Source of the DNA: Planctomycetota bacterium | Lineage (GTDB): Bacteria > Planctomycetota > JAJSAM01 | Direction: 5' to 3' | NCBI GenBank assembly: GCA_024274785.1 | Contig: JAJSAM010000030.1 | Location: 1-64,000, forward strand | Length of the DNA: 64,000 nucleotides | In this document: positions 9,127-18,402 of the stretch, piece after piece | How positions within the stretch are numbered: position 1 is the stretch's first letter | Layout of the letters: every line of letters begins with the position of its first letter | Program-made: the position numbers and the translations under genes | Notes under the pieces: generated by a model | What the model was told of the DNA's origin: nothing | Databases searched by the model: none | Seen by the model: the letters and a program-made list of their open reading frames with translations, nothing else

Positions 9127-12100
9127 AGCTCCATACGTGCCCTTCCTGTGGCGCCATGCTCGGCGTGCCCGAGGAGCAGACCGTCATCCGCTGCCGTGGC
9201 TGCGACTTGGCCATGCATCTCGACCGCCTGGATGAAGGGCGATCGGTCACCAGGCTCCTTGCCGAAGTGAACGCCAATCTCGAACTCCCGGGGCCGCTCC
9301 GATTCAGGATCGCGGAACTCCTCCGGAGCCATCTTGAACATCTCGACGAAAGCGCACTTCGGGCATCCGCATCCGAGCCGATGCGGCCAAGCGGTCCGCC
9401 CCCTCTGCCGGTCATCCCGAAGGCCGGCGATCAATCAGCCGGCACCGAGGAATCGAAGCCGGCGGAAGACCTGCTCGAGAACCTGGGGGGCATCGATGGG
9501 GAACCGGCGGCGACCACCAGGTCGATCGAGCCCGGGCCGTCCGTGAAGCCCCACCCGCATCCGACTCTGCCGACCGACTTCTCCATCGAAGATCCGGCCG
9601 CGCCTCCACTCCCGGCCGACGCGCCGCTACCCCGCCGGGAAGTTCCACTCGCTCCCTCCGAGCCGCGGGAGCCATCGCTGTGGTCCCGGCTCGGCCCGGC
9701 ATTCACGGAGAACATTCTCTTCGCCCTGGCGGCATTCCTGCTCGTCGCCGGCGCGGTCTACTTCGTCACCACGGCCTGGACGACCATGACCGGGGAGCAA
9801 CGGCTGCTCGTGGTCGTCGGCGGGCTGGAGTTGCTCGGCGGAGTGCTCTACACGCTGGGGCGGCTCCTCAATCGTGGCGGGAGCCTTCCCGAAGTCGAGC
9901 GGACCCTGCTGATCGTGGTCTGCTTCATGGTGCCGGTGGCCGCCGCGGCGGCCGGAGAGTTGCTGACCGTCTCGCTCCTTCCCGGCATGCTGGCCTCCGC
10001 GGCGGTCCTCGGTCCGGGCTATCTGCTGGCGCGTGACCTCGGACGGGTCTCCGATGCGGCGCTCCGCCCGGTCCTGCCATTCGCGCTGATCGGAATGACG
10101 TTCCTGGTCCTCCTCGCCGGAACCGGTGAGCAGAGCCCGGCGCTCGCCACTTTCGCCGGGACGCTCATGCTCGTGGTGGCCTGCCGAACCCACCTCCGCT
10201 CGCTGGTACCGCGGCTCGGCCCGAACGTGGCCCCCGCGCTGTGGTCCACGCTCCTGCTGGCTTTCGTCGCGACCGTCTTCACCGGAGTGGTCACGCACTC
10301 GGCCTGGCGTTTCGGCATTCCACCGGGCCAGAGCCTGCCGCCGATCGGGATCCTGCTCTCCGCGCTCTCGGTGATTACCGTCATGCTCGAGCACGCGTTG
10401 TCACGAGCGGGCCGACTCGAGGCCGGGCGCTCTCCCGCCCTGCTCGTCGGCGCGCTCGGACTGGCCGCGACCGGCGTCGTCGTGGCCCTCGCCTACGATC
10501 AGACGCTCCTGGCCGCCGCCTTGTTCGCCGCCGGCGGCGCACTGGTCGCCGGATACCGCCTCCCGTCACCGGCCCTGCTCCTCCCTGGTCTGCTCTTCGC
10601 CGGAATGGCCTATCTCAAACTCCCGGCGCCGGTTCGTGAGTTCGCGATCATGGTCCGGGATGAAGCGGCGGGAGCACTCGGATACCAGCCGGAGCGCCTG
10701 CCCTTCGCGTACTACGGGGTGACCTTCCTGCCTTACCTCGCCCTCTGCGGAGCAGGGGGGATCATCCTCGAGCGAATCGGCCGGGGGGCCCACTCCAGGG
10801 TCGTCTTGTGGTGGACCCTGATCGTAGCCGGCGGCCTCTGCCTCCAGGCGATGATCATGTGCCGGGGAGACTACCGTGCGCCCGCGGCGGTGTTCTTCGC
10901 GGAGGGGGCGATGCTGCTCCTCCTGGCCCGCCTGGCGAGGGACCGGACCTTCGTCGGCGCGGGGATCGCCCTCGTCTTCGCGGGGGAGAGCCTCCTGCTG
11001 CATCGCCTCGGGGTGCCAACCTCGACGCACGTGCTCGCCATGGCGATCACGGGGCTCGGCGTACTGTTCATCGCCCGGCGGCTGCGGGCGGCCGGGGACG
11101 GTTTCGCCCTGGCGGCGGCAGACACCCTGACGGATCTGACCGGGGTGATGGCCGTGATCGTCGTGGCGGCCCTCGGCTTCGGGCACGCTTCCGGAACCAG
11201 GGAAGCCGTGGCGCTCACCCCGGCCGGCGCCTTCGACATTCCCGCGGTCCTGCTCCTCGGCTTTCTGCTGACGGCTCTCGGAGCGATCTACCGGAACCCG
11301 ATCGGACTGGTGCTCGCCATACTGCTCCTCGCCCGCGGATTGACCGGAGCCATGAACGCCATGGGACTCGATCCGCACGGAGTCTGGCGCATGGCCGTCT
11401 TCTCTTTCGGATCGGCGGCGCCGCTCCTGCTCTACCGGGTCGTGCCGTTCATTCCCGATCGCCGAAAGCTGCTCGAAGCGGCCGACCCATTGATGTTCGT
11501 CCCCGGCGGAATCGTCGCCCTGCAAGTCCTGGGGGCGATCCCGTTCGGTGATCCCGACGTGCAATACGTCTCTTCGGTCGCCCACGTCATCGGCCTGGGT
11601 GGCGGCGCGGTGGTGCTGACCGTGGCCGCGATGATTTCCCGCCGGAACTGGATCACCATTCTTGGCGTGATCGAGGTGTTTATTGCCGGCCCCGTGCTCG
11701 CTCGAGTGCTCGGATTCGAGATTCCCTCCGCGGCCACCGCACTGGGCGCGGCGCTCTCGCTGGCCTTGATCCGGGGGGGAGCATTCCTCGCCGAGAGGCG
11801 GGAACAGGCCCGCAGGCTGTTGCTGCCGATCCTCGCCCGCTCGATTGCTCCTCTCGGAGCGCTCCTCCTGATCTGGCTGACGGCACTGCTCACGGATGGG
11901 AACTACCGACATTCCGGGGGCTACGACGGTGTGCATCTCGCCGGGGCCGCGCTGATCGTCGTCGTCATCGCCCGGCTGACCCGGTTCCCGGAAGCGCTGC
12001 TCGTCGGAGGTTTGATCCTCCCCCTCGTCCCGATCGGGCTTCTCGACCAGATGGCCGCGCGGGTCGACCTCTACCCGCTGGCCATTCTGCTCGCGGCCGG

Positions 12101-14114
12101 AGTTGCCACGATCTGGTCGAACCATCGAAAGATCACGACCGCCACCACCCTGACCCACCTGTCCCTCGCTTTCGGGCTGGCCACGATCTATGCCCTCAGC
12201 GATCAGGGCAATCCCGGCATCCTCTTCCTCACGTTCCTGATGCTCGCTGCGGCGGGGCGCATGATCGCCCGCATGTTGCCGATTCCGGGCAGCCTGATGA
12301 TGGTGTTCTCAGCCCTCATCGGGATCCCGGTGCTCTTCTTCCATCGGGGACTGAAGGTCGATCTGGATTGGCAACCCCTCATCCTGCTGCTCCTTGCCAC
12401 CGGGACCCTGCTTGCCGCGCGCGCTCCAACGCTCCGCATGCATCGCGGGGTGAGCCGCAGCGTGGCCATCCCCTTCATTGCCGCGGCGGGTGCGTTCTTC
12501 ATCATGCACGCGGTGACTGTTCTCGCAACGGCGCCGAGCACCGATCTCGACAAGTTCGTGAGCCTGAAGATCATGGTGCTCACCGCCCTGGCGTTCCTCG
12601 GCTCGGTCATCAGCATCGGGAGATTCGGCCGAATCCTCCCGTGGTTCGCCCTGCTCCTCTTCTTCCACGTCGCGGCGCCGTTCAACATCGTGATCGAGGG
12701 TAGCTACGGCCGATTCTGGCGCCCGGACGTGGAGACCGCCCTGATCGCTGTGGTACTCGCGCTGACTCTGTCCGGCCGGAGCGGGAAACGGGATCTCTTC
12801 CCCTGTCTCTTCGCGGGGATCGCCCTCCTGTTCACCGTCGGTGACCTCCGCCACCTCTCCACTCCGCTGACGGTGCTCGCCGCCACGACCGTCGCGATGG
12901 TGTTGCTCGTCCGGTTCGGCGGGCGGGCCCACGCGGACCTCGCGAGCAACGGACTGATCGCCACCGCCTTCGCCATCGTGATGTACGCGGTTCCCGAGAG
13001 CGGCCGCCCCATGGCCGAAATCCTGACCGTTCTCTCGGCAACCGCCGCGGTGATGCTGATCGGGCTGCTCGGAGCCGGAAAGTGGCTCGGAGGCGGTTCG
13101 GGGGGGCGCTGGCGCACCATTGCCGCCAGCCGGTGCCGGCGCGCCGCCGCACACGCCGCCTGCCTGGCAATCCTCTGCGCGCTGGCCAACGTCGTCTTTC
13201 TGCACGCTCGCCCGGCGGAGATGGACCTCATCCTGTTGATCGCGTTCGCCATGATCACCGTTGGCATCGTGGCGCTCCGCGTGGCCCGCGAAGACGGCAT
13301 GGAGCACCTGGTCCACGGCGCGATGTCGGCCCTGCTCGTCCTCTATGCGTTTCTGGCGACACGCACCGGGGCTCTCGACCTGCTCGAGGGCTACCACTTC
13401 CACGCCATGGCCGTCATCGGCGCCTTCGTGCTCACCCTGGCGCGCGGACGCCTGGCGGGCCCCCTCGCCATCGAGGGAGTGATCCTGCCGATCCCGGTCG
13501 TGCTGATCTCGCTCACCGGGTTGTTCGGCGTCGACGGGTTCCCGGGCCGGGCCGCCTCCGGGTTCTTCCTCGCCGGTGCGGCCTGCGGCCTCGCCGCAAA
13601 TCGGCTGCGCCTCTCCGCGTTGTGGGGAGTCGCGGGGGTGTTGCTGAACCTCGCACTCTTCTCCATCTGGCGCCACCAGGGGATCGTGGACCCGGCCTTC
13701 TACGGGGTCCCCCCCGGGCTGTCGTTCCTGGTCGCTGCGGAGCTGCTGCGCCGCCGGGTTTCCGCGATCGCCCATCTGCAGATGTTCATCCTCGGATCGG
13801 TGTTGCTCTACGGCTCCGTGGGGATCCAGGTGCTGCGGGTTGAGGAGCCGACGCATGCACTGGTGCTGTTCGCTCTCGGCATCCTGTCGGTGGTGCTCGG
13901 CTTTGTACTGCGGCGCAACGAGCTCCTCGTGGCCGGCACGTCGGTGGTGGTGCTCGACGTGATCGCCTACCTGGCCCGCCACGGTTTCGAGGAGGGATTC
14001 CTCGGCGCGGCCCTGCTGGTTCTCGCCGGGCTGACCGTGCTGACCGTCGCGACGATGTCCACCCTGCGGCGCAGGAAAGGCGAAACAGGCGGAGATCCAG
14101 ACCGGGATTCGTAA
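9123..14114 (+). CDS. Giant polytopic membrane protein with N-terminal zinc ribbon
   Basis: A 1,663-residue protein with no named family that I recognise. Residues 1-35 hold two CxxC knuckles (CPSC, CRGC) typical of a zinc ribbon. Residues about 40-200 are Pro/Glu/Ala-rich and probably disordered. From about residue 205 to the C-terminus the sequence is an almost continuous series of hydrophobic segments, several dozen of them, with short loops and few conserved charged residues. A short basic tail closes the protein. Large DUF2157/DUF2339-like multi-spanning proteins are a possible relation, but I cannot confirm it. I chose ATG 9123 because the zinc ribbon begins there and it overlaps an 11-codon leader ORF; the frame upstream to 9006 looks non-coding. 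The role is unknown. Confidence 0.75.
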   Translation: MKLHTCPSCGAMLGVPEEQTVIRCRGCDLAMHLDRLDEGRSVTRLLAEVNANLELPGPLRFRIAELLRSHLEHLDESALRASASEPMRPSGPPPLPVIPKAGDQSAGTEESKPAEDLLENLGGIDGEPAATTRSIEPGPSVKPHPHPTLPTDFSIEDPAAPPLPADAPLPRREVPLAPSEPREPSLWSRLGPAFTENILFALAAFLLVAGAVYFVTTAWTTMTGEQRLLVVVGGLELLGGVLYTLGRLLNRGGSLPEVERTLLIVVCFMVPVAAAAAGELLTVSLLPGMLASAAVLGPGYLLARDLGRVSDAALRPVLPFALIGMTFLVLLAGTGEQSPALATFAGTLMLVVACRTHLRSLVPRLGPNVAPALWSTLLLAFVATVFTGVVTHSAWRFGIPPGQSLPPIGILLSALSVITVMLEHALSRAGRLEAGRSPALLVGALGLAATGVVVALAYDQTLLAAALFAAGGALVAGYRLPSPALLLPGLLFAGMAYLKLPAPVREFAIMVRDEAAGALGYQPERLPFAYYGVTFLPYLALCGAGGIILERIGRGAHSRVVLWWTLIVAGGLCLQAMIMCRGDYRAPAAVFFAEGAMLLLLARLARDRTFVGAGIALVFAGESLLLHRLGVPTSTHVLAMAITGLGVLFIARRLRAAGDGFALAAADTLTDLTGVMAVIVVAALGFGHASGTREAVALTPAGAFDIPAVLLLGFLLTALGAIYRNPIGLVLAILLLARGLTGAMNAMGLDPHGVWRMAVFSFGSAAPLLLYRVVPFIPDRRKLLEAADPLMFVPGGIVALQVLGAIPFGDPDVQYVSSVAHVIGLGGGAVVLTVAAMISRRNWITILGVIEVFIAGPVLARVLGFEIPSAATALGAALSLALIRGGAFLAERREQARRLLLPILARSIAPLGALLLIWLTALLTDGNYRHSGGYDGVHLAGAALIVVVIARLTRFPEALLVGGLILPLVPIGLLDQMAARVDLYPLAILLAAGVATIWSNHRKITTATTLTHLSLAFGLATIYALSDQGNPGILFLTFLMLAAAGRMIARMLPIPGSLMMVFSALIGIPVLFFHRGLKVDLDWQPLILLLLATGTLLAARAPTLRMHRGVSRSVAIPFIAAAGAFFIMHAVTVLATAPSTDLDKFVSLKIMVLTALAFLGSVISIGRFGRILPWFALLLFFHVAAPFNIVIEGSYGRFWRPDVETALIAVVLALTLSGRSGKRDLFPCLFAGIALLFTVGDLRHLSTPLTVLAATTVAMVLLVRFGGRAHADLASNGLIATAFAIVMYAVPESGRPMAEILTVLSATAAVMLIGLLGAGKWLGGGSGGRWRTIAASRCRRAAAHAACLAILCALANVVFLHARPAEMDLILLIAFAMITVGIVALRVAREDGMEHLVHGAMSALLVLYAFLATRTGALDLLEGYHFHAMAVIGAFVLTLARGRLAGPLAIEGVILPIPVVLISLTGLFGVDGFPGRAASGFFLAGAACGLAANRLRLSALWGVAGVLLNLALFSIWRHQGIVDPAFYGVPPGLSFLVAAELLRRRVSAIAHLQMFILGSVLLYGSVGIQVLRVEEPTHALVLFALGILSVVLGFVLRRNELLVAGTSVVVLDVIAYLARHGFEEGFLGAALLVLAGLTVLTVATMSTLRRRKGETGGDPDRDS

Positions 14115-14195
14115 AGCGAACGATCGCACGAATTGCCTGATTCTCAAGGGTTTCAGCCCGTCCGGCAGAGAGTGGCGATCGCGAGTTCGAATTAG

Positions 14196-14224
14196 TTGAC
14201 CGTCCGGCGCAGTCGATAGATAAG
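14196..14224 (+). promoter_or_regulatory. Sigma70-like promoter of pta-ackA
   Basis: TTGACC (14196-14201), 17 bases, GATAAG (14219-14224), about 50 bases ahead of the pta start. Consensus match only. Confidence 0.5.
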
Positions 14225-14275
14225 AGCGCAGGGAAGTTCCTGCAACGGCGTTGAGCCACCTACCGGAGAACACCC

Positions 14276-16393
14276 GTGCCCAAGAGCATCTTTCTGACCG
14301 CCACACAGCGCGGCAGCGGCAAGAGTTCCGTGGCCCTCGGTCTCGTAGCCCTCCTCGAACGCACGATCGGTGAAGTCGGCTATTTCAAGCCTGTCGGGCA
14401 GAGGGGGAAAGGCCGCATCGACCCCGACGTGAAACTGATGAAGTCGACCTTCGGGCTGCGGACCGCCATCGAGGAGATCCAGCCCTTCAGCATGGATGAC
14501 GTGGCCGAGTCCCTGGCCGACGGGAAACACGATCAGCTCCTGGAGCAGGTCATCGACGACTTCGGGAAGATCAGCGACGACTACGATTTCGTCGTCTGCG
14601 AGGGCACCGACTACTTCGGCGCCATGGCTGCGTTCGAGTCGAACGTGAACGCCGAGATCAGCAAGAACCTCGGCTCACCGATCCTGCTCATCGCCAACGC
14701 CATGGACTCGGAATCCAGCGAGAATCGCGACTACGAAGAGGTCATCGACGACATCTGCATGGTGAAGGACAGTTTCGACGAAATGGGCTGCGAGTTCTTC
14801 GGAGTGATCATCAACAAGTGCTCCCCGGATGGGCTCGCCGAGTTCCAGGCCCGGTCCCAGGAAGAACTCAACCGACACGGCATCAGGCTGCTCGGTGTCA
14901 TTCCCCGCGCGGACATGCTCGAAAAGGTCAGGCTGGAAGAGGTGGCCACCCAGCTCAACGCCGAAGTGGTCGCGGGAACCGAGCGCATGAACGTCGTTGC
15001 CCAGCGGGTGCTCGTCGCGGCAATGAGCCTCGACAACGTGCTGGCCCGGCTGGAGAAAGGCGCGCTGATTGTGACTCCGGGGGACCGCGCCGAACTGATT
15101 CTGGCCTGCGCCTCCGCCTACGTCTCCCCCACCATCCCGGCGCCGGCCGGCGTGGTCCTGACCGGCGACCTCGAACCGCCGGAGCACGTGCAGAATCTGA
15201 TCTCGGACCTGACCGGCGGTCAGATGCCGATCATGAAAGTGAAGACCAACACCTATGAGACCGCGCTCGACATCAGCGCGGTGAAGCCGCGGATCAACGC
15301 ACACCAGCGAATGAGAATCGAGGTGGCGAAGGGCCTGGTCGCGAACCACGTCAACGAGGAGCCGATCCTCACCGCCGCCGCGGTCGACACCGGCCTGCGC
15401 CGGGTCACGCCGCGGCAATTCCTGCACCAGATCATGGACCGGGCCCGCAAGGACAAGAGGCGCATCGTGCTGCCCGAGGGCGCAGACGACCGCATTCTGC
15501 GCGCCGCGGCGATCCTGATGGAACGGGACGTCGTGGACCTGACGATCCTCGGTAACGAGGCGGAGATCGGCAAGCGCCTGGGACAGCTCACCGAGAAGGC
15601 CGGCCGGATCCGTCTCATCAACCCCGCCGAGTCCGAGTGGCGCGAGCCCTTTGCGAAGAAGTACATCGAACTGCGAACCCCGAAGAAGAACCCCACCTGG
15701 GATCTCTCCTACGACCTCATGGCGGACGTCTCCTACTTCGGGACGATGATGGTCCACGAGGGCTACGCCGACGGCATGGTTTCGGGTGCCGCGCACACCA
15801 CCGCCCACACTCTTCGCCCGGCACTCGAGTTCATCAAGATGCGGGAAGGCGTCAACATCGCCTCAAGCGTTTTCTTCATGTGCCTGCCGGACATGGTGCT
15901 GGTCTACGGTGACTGCGCGGTCAACCCGAACCCCACCGCCGAAGGACTGGCGGACATCGCGCTCGCCAGTGCGGAGACGGCCCGGGCGTTCGGCATCGAG
16001 CCCTACGTTGCCATGCTCTCCTACTCCACCGGCGAATCGGGCAAGGGCTCGGACGTCGACAAGGTGCGCCAGGCGACGAAGCTGGTAAAGGAGCGCAACC
16101 CCTCGCTGCTCGTCGAAGGCCCGATCCAGTACGACGCCGCCGTGGACCCCGACGTGGGCAAGCAGAAGCTGCCCGGCAGCCGCGTCGCCGGCGCCGCGAC
16201 CGTATTCATCTTCCCGGACCTCAACTCGGGGAACAACACGTACAAGGCCGTCCAGCGAAGTGCGAACGCCATCGCGGTCGGCCCGGTCATGCAGGGACTG
16301 CGTCGTCCCGTCAACGACCTCTCCCGCGGCGTCACCGTCCGCGACATCGTCAACACCGTGGCCATCACCGCGGTGCAGGCGCAGAAGAGCTAG
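14276..16393 (+). CDS. pta: Phosphate acetyltransferase, long form
   Basis: Interconverts acetyl-CoA and acetyl phosphate. At 705 residues this is the three-domain form: an N-terminal BioD-like P-loop domain (TATQRGSGKSSVALGL near residues 8-23), a central DRTGG-type domain (about 215-330) and the catalytic PTA/PTB domain (about 385-705, including KDKRRIVLPEGADDR and the closing glycine-rich motifs). The GTG start at 14276 has CGGAGAA upstream. ackA follows after 20 bases, forming the classical acetate branch that yields ATP in fermenting or syntrophic anaerobes, or activates acetate in the reverse direction. Confidence 0.95.
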   Translation: MPKSIFLTATQRGSGKSSVALGLVALLERTIGEVGYFKPVGQRGKGRIDPDVKLMKSTFGLRTAIEEIQPFSMDDVAESLADGKHDQLLEQVIDDFGKISDDYDFVVCEGTDYFGAMAAFESNVNAEISKNLGSPILLIANAMDSESSENRDYEEVIDDICMVKDSFDEMGCEFFGVIINKCSPDGLAEFQARSQEELNRHGIRLLGVIPRADMLEKVRLEEVATQLNAEVVAGTERMNVVAQRVLVAAMSLDNVLARLEKGALIVTPGDRAELILACASAYVSPTIPAPAGVVLTGDLEPPEHVQNLISDLTGGQMPIMKVKTNTYETALDISAVKPRINAHQRMRIEVAKGLVANHVNEEPILTAAAVDTGLRRVTPRQFLHQIMDRARKDKRRIVLPEGADDRILRAAAILMERDVVDLTILGNEAEIGKRLGQLTEKAGRIRLINPAESEWREPFAKKYIELRTPKKNPTWDLSYDLMADVSYFGTMMVHEGYADGMVSGAAHTTAHTLRPALEFIKMREGVNIASSVFFMCLPDMVLVYGDCAVNPNPTAEGLADIALASAETARAFGIEPYVAMLSYSTGESGKGSDVDKVRQATKLVKERNPSLLVEGPIQYDAAVDPDVGKQKLPGSRVAGAATVFIFPDLNSGNNTYKAVQRSANAIAVGPVMQGLRRPVNDLSRGVTVRDIVNTVAITAVQAQKS

Positions 16394-16413
16394 CTGAAAG
16401 GCCCGGTGCGATC

Positions 16414-17610
16414 ATGAAGGTTCTGGTCATCAACTGCGGCAGCTCGTCCATCAAGTTCGAACTGTTCGAGATGCCACGGGAGAAGGTGCTGGCCAAGGGC
16501 ATCGTCGAAAAACTCGGCGAGGCCGGCAGCCGGCTCCGGTGCAGGATGAACGGGCATGAGACCGCCCTCGAGCAACCCATCGCCGACCACGACGAGGGAC
16601 TGCGGCTCATCGTCCGGACGCTGACCGACACCGGGCACGGCGGCATCGGGGATCGCAGGGAGATCGAAGCCATCGGGCACCGCGTGGTGCACGCCGGCGA
16701 GGCGTTCGCCCACACCGTCATGATCACCGACGAGGTCATCCGGGCGCTCGAGGACCACGTGGATCTCGCCCCCCTGCACAACCCCCCGAACCTCCTCGGC
16801 ATCGCCGTCGCCCGCGAGGTCTTCCCCGGGGTGCCCCAGGTCGGCGTCTTCGACACCGCGTTCCACCAGACGATGCCGAAGCAGAGCTACCTTTACCCGG
16901 TGCCATATGAGTTCTATGTCGAGCACCGGGTTCGGCGATACGGGTTCCACGGCACGTCCCACCGCTACGTGGCCGAACGCGCCGCCGAAATGCTCGACCG
17001 GCCACTTTCCGGGATCAACCTGATCACCGCACACCTCGGCAACGGCGCCAGCATCACCGCGATCGAAGGTGGCCGGTCCGTCGACACCTCGATGGGCATG
17101 ACCCCGCTCGAAGGTCTGGTCATGGGCACGCGCTGCGGAGACATCGACCCCGCGCTGATGGTCACCGTCGCGCGCCTGACCGGCAAGAGCATGGTTGAGA
17201 TCGACCGCATCCTCAACCAGGAGAGCGGGATGCTCGGCCTGACCGGTATGAGCAACGACATGCGCACACTGGAGGACGCCGCGGCAAAGGGTAACGAGCG
17301 CGCCGACCTGGCCCTCGACATCTACTCCTACCGTCTGAAGAAGTACATCGGCGCCTATACCGCGGTTCTCGGCACGGTGGATGCCCTGGTCTTCACCGGC
17401 GGCGTCGGCGAGAACTCCGATGTGGTCCGCAGAAGATGCCTTTCGGGCATGGCCCCCCTCGGGTACGACCTCGACCAGCGGATCAATGACCGCACCCGCT
17501 CCTCCGAGACGGTCATCTCGACGCCGGAGTCACGCGCAAAGGTGCTGGTCATCGCGACGAACGAGGAGCTGATGATCGCGAAGGACACGTTCGAACTGGC
17601 GGGAGCCTGA
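16414..17610 (+). CDS. ackA: Acetate kinase
   Basis: Converts acetyl phosphate plus ADP to acetate plus ATP, reversibly. The protein is 398 residues, the normal length. The acetokinase signatures are both present: NCGSSSIKFELF at the N-terminus and the second signature near residue 195 (GFHGTSHRYV), with further ASKHA-fold motifs (HLGNGASIT, FTGGVGENS). It is the second gene of the pta-ackA pair, so acetyl-CoA from degradation pathways can support substrate-level phosphorylation. No anomaly seen. Confidence 0.97.
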   Translation: MKVLVINCGSSSIKFELFEMPREKVLAKGIVEKLGEAGSRLRCRMNGHETALEQPIADHDEGLRLIVRTLTDTGHGGIGDRREIEAIGHRVVHAGEAFAHTVMITDEVIRALEDHVDLAPLHNPPNLLGIAVAREVFPGVPQVGVFDTAFHQTMPKQSYLYPVPYEFYVEHRVRRYGFHGTSHRYVAERAAEMLDRPLSGINLITAHLGNGASITAIEGGRSVDTSMGMTPLEGLVMGTRCGDIDPALMVTVARLTGKSMVEIDRILNQESGMLGLTGMSNDMRTLEDAAAKGNERADLALDIYSYRLKKYIGAYTAVLGTVDALVFTGGVGENSDVVRRRCLSGMAPLGYDLDQRINDRTRSSETVISTPESRAKVLVIATNEELMIAKDTFELAGA

Positions 17611-17724
17611 GGGCACCGGCATTCCCGGAGCCGCTTCCTTCGGAAGGATGAGCGTGGTCCGGTCCGCGCATCACCGACGGCGAACGCCCTCCGAGGCTTC
17701 ATCCGGGCTGGTACACCACCAGGA

Positions 17725-18402
17725 CTACGGATCACTGTCCGTCGGGAGCTTGCCGAGTTGCTTCGGGAACAGCCGCCTGGTCAGCAGGTTCATCGGTCTC
17801 TTCACGATCCGCCGGTGGAGATCCCGGATCTCCCTCGTCCTCCGGAAGAGTTCCTCCTCCCTGGACGTCAACGGACTCTTCGTGCGATGGCGACGGTTCT
17901 TCACCACGTGGTAGCGGTCGAAGCGGGCCAGGATCCGGAAGAGAGTCGAGCCCTTCGGCAGCGTCAGCGAGAGCTGAAAGTCGAGCAGGCCCGGAGAGCC
18001 GTCGGGCCGCACGATGACGTTCGCCTCCTTGTGGAGGTCGTTGTGAGTGATGCCTCGCTCGTGGAGTTGTTCCACGATCCGCATCAATTCGTGGAAGAAC
18101 TCGACCGGAGGGGTCGGTGCACGGGGAAGCGCAACACCATCGATGTACTCCCGAAAGTAGATGTTCCGGGCCGGTCGGGCGAGGACGCGCGGGATACCGG
18201 GGATGCCCTCGGCGCCCTTCAGTTGACGGAGTTCCCGGTGTGCAAGCCAGACGTCGAGTTGCTCGGAGAAAAGCGGAATCCGCGGACGCATACGAAGGAT
18301 CTTCCGGACGACGGTCCGTCCGCGCCAGGTGGCGAGCTCGGTGGAGGCCAGCCGGCCCCGCTTGAGGAGTAACGGCCCGCTACTGGATTTCCCGGATGGC
18401 AC
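17725..18402 (-). CDS. Kinase-fold protein, lipopolysaccharide kinase (WaaP/Kdo)-like
   Basis: A 225-residue protein with a compact kinase-like core. HNDLHKEANVIV (near residue 120) resembles the HxDLxxxN catalytic loop, and LLDFQLS (near 140) fits the metal-binding DFG position with Gln instead of Gly. An N-lobe Lys is plausible in RGRTVVRKIL. The family resemblance is to Kdo/WaaP-type or RIO-like small kinases that phosphorylate lipid A core sugars or other small targets. The C-terminus is strongly basic. Its start lies inside the 3' end of the aminotransferase gene (23-base overlap), so the two are probably cotranscribed. The substrate is unknown. Confidence 0.65.
   Translation of the reverse strand: MPSGKSSSGPLLLKRGRLASTELATWRGRTVVRKILRMRPRIPLFSEQLDVWLAHRELRQLKGAEGIPGIPRVLARPARNIYFREYIDGVALPRAPTPPVEFFHELMRIVEQLHERGITHNDLHKEANVIVRPDGSPGLLDFQLSLTLPKGSTLFRILARFDRYHVVKNRRHRTKSPLTSREEELFRRTREIRDLHRRIVKRPMNLLTRRLFPKQLGKLPTDSDP

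Noticed and set aside
10566..12158. Long open frame antisense to the giant membrane protein (530 codons)
   Set aside because: GC-rich codon structure opens shadow frames; its translation is low-complexity Arg/Glu/Gly/Gln with no motif and it lies fully inside a real gene.
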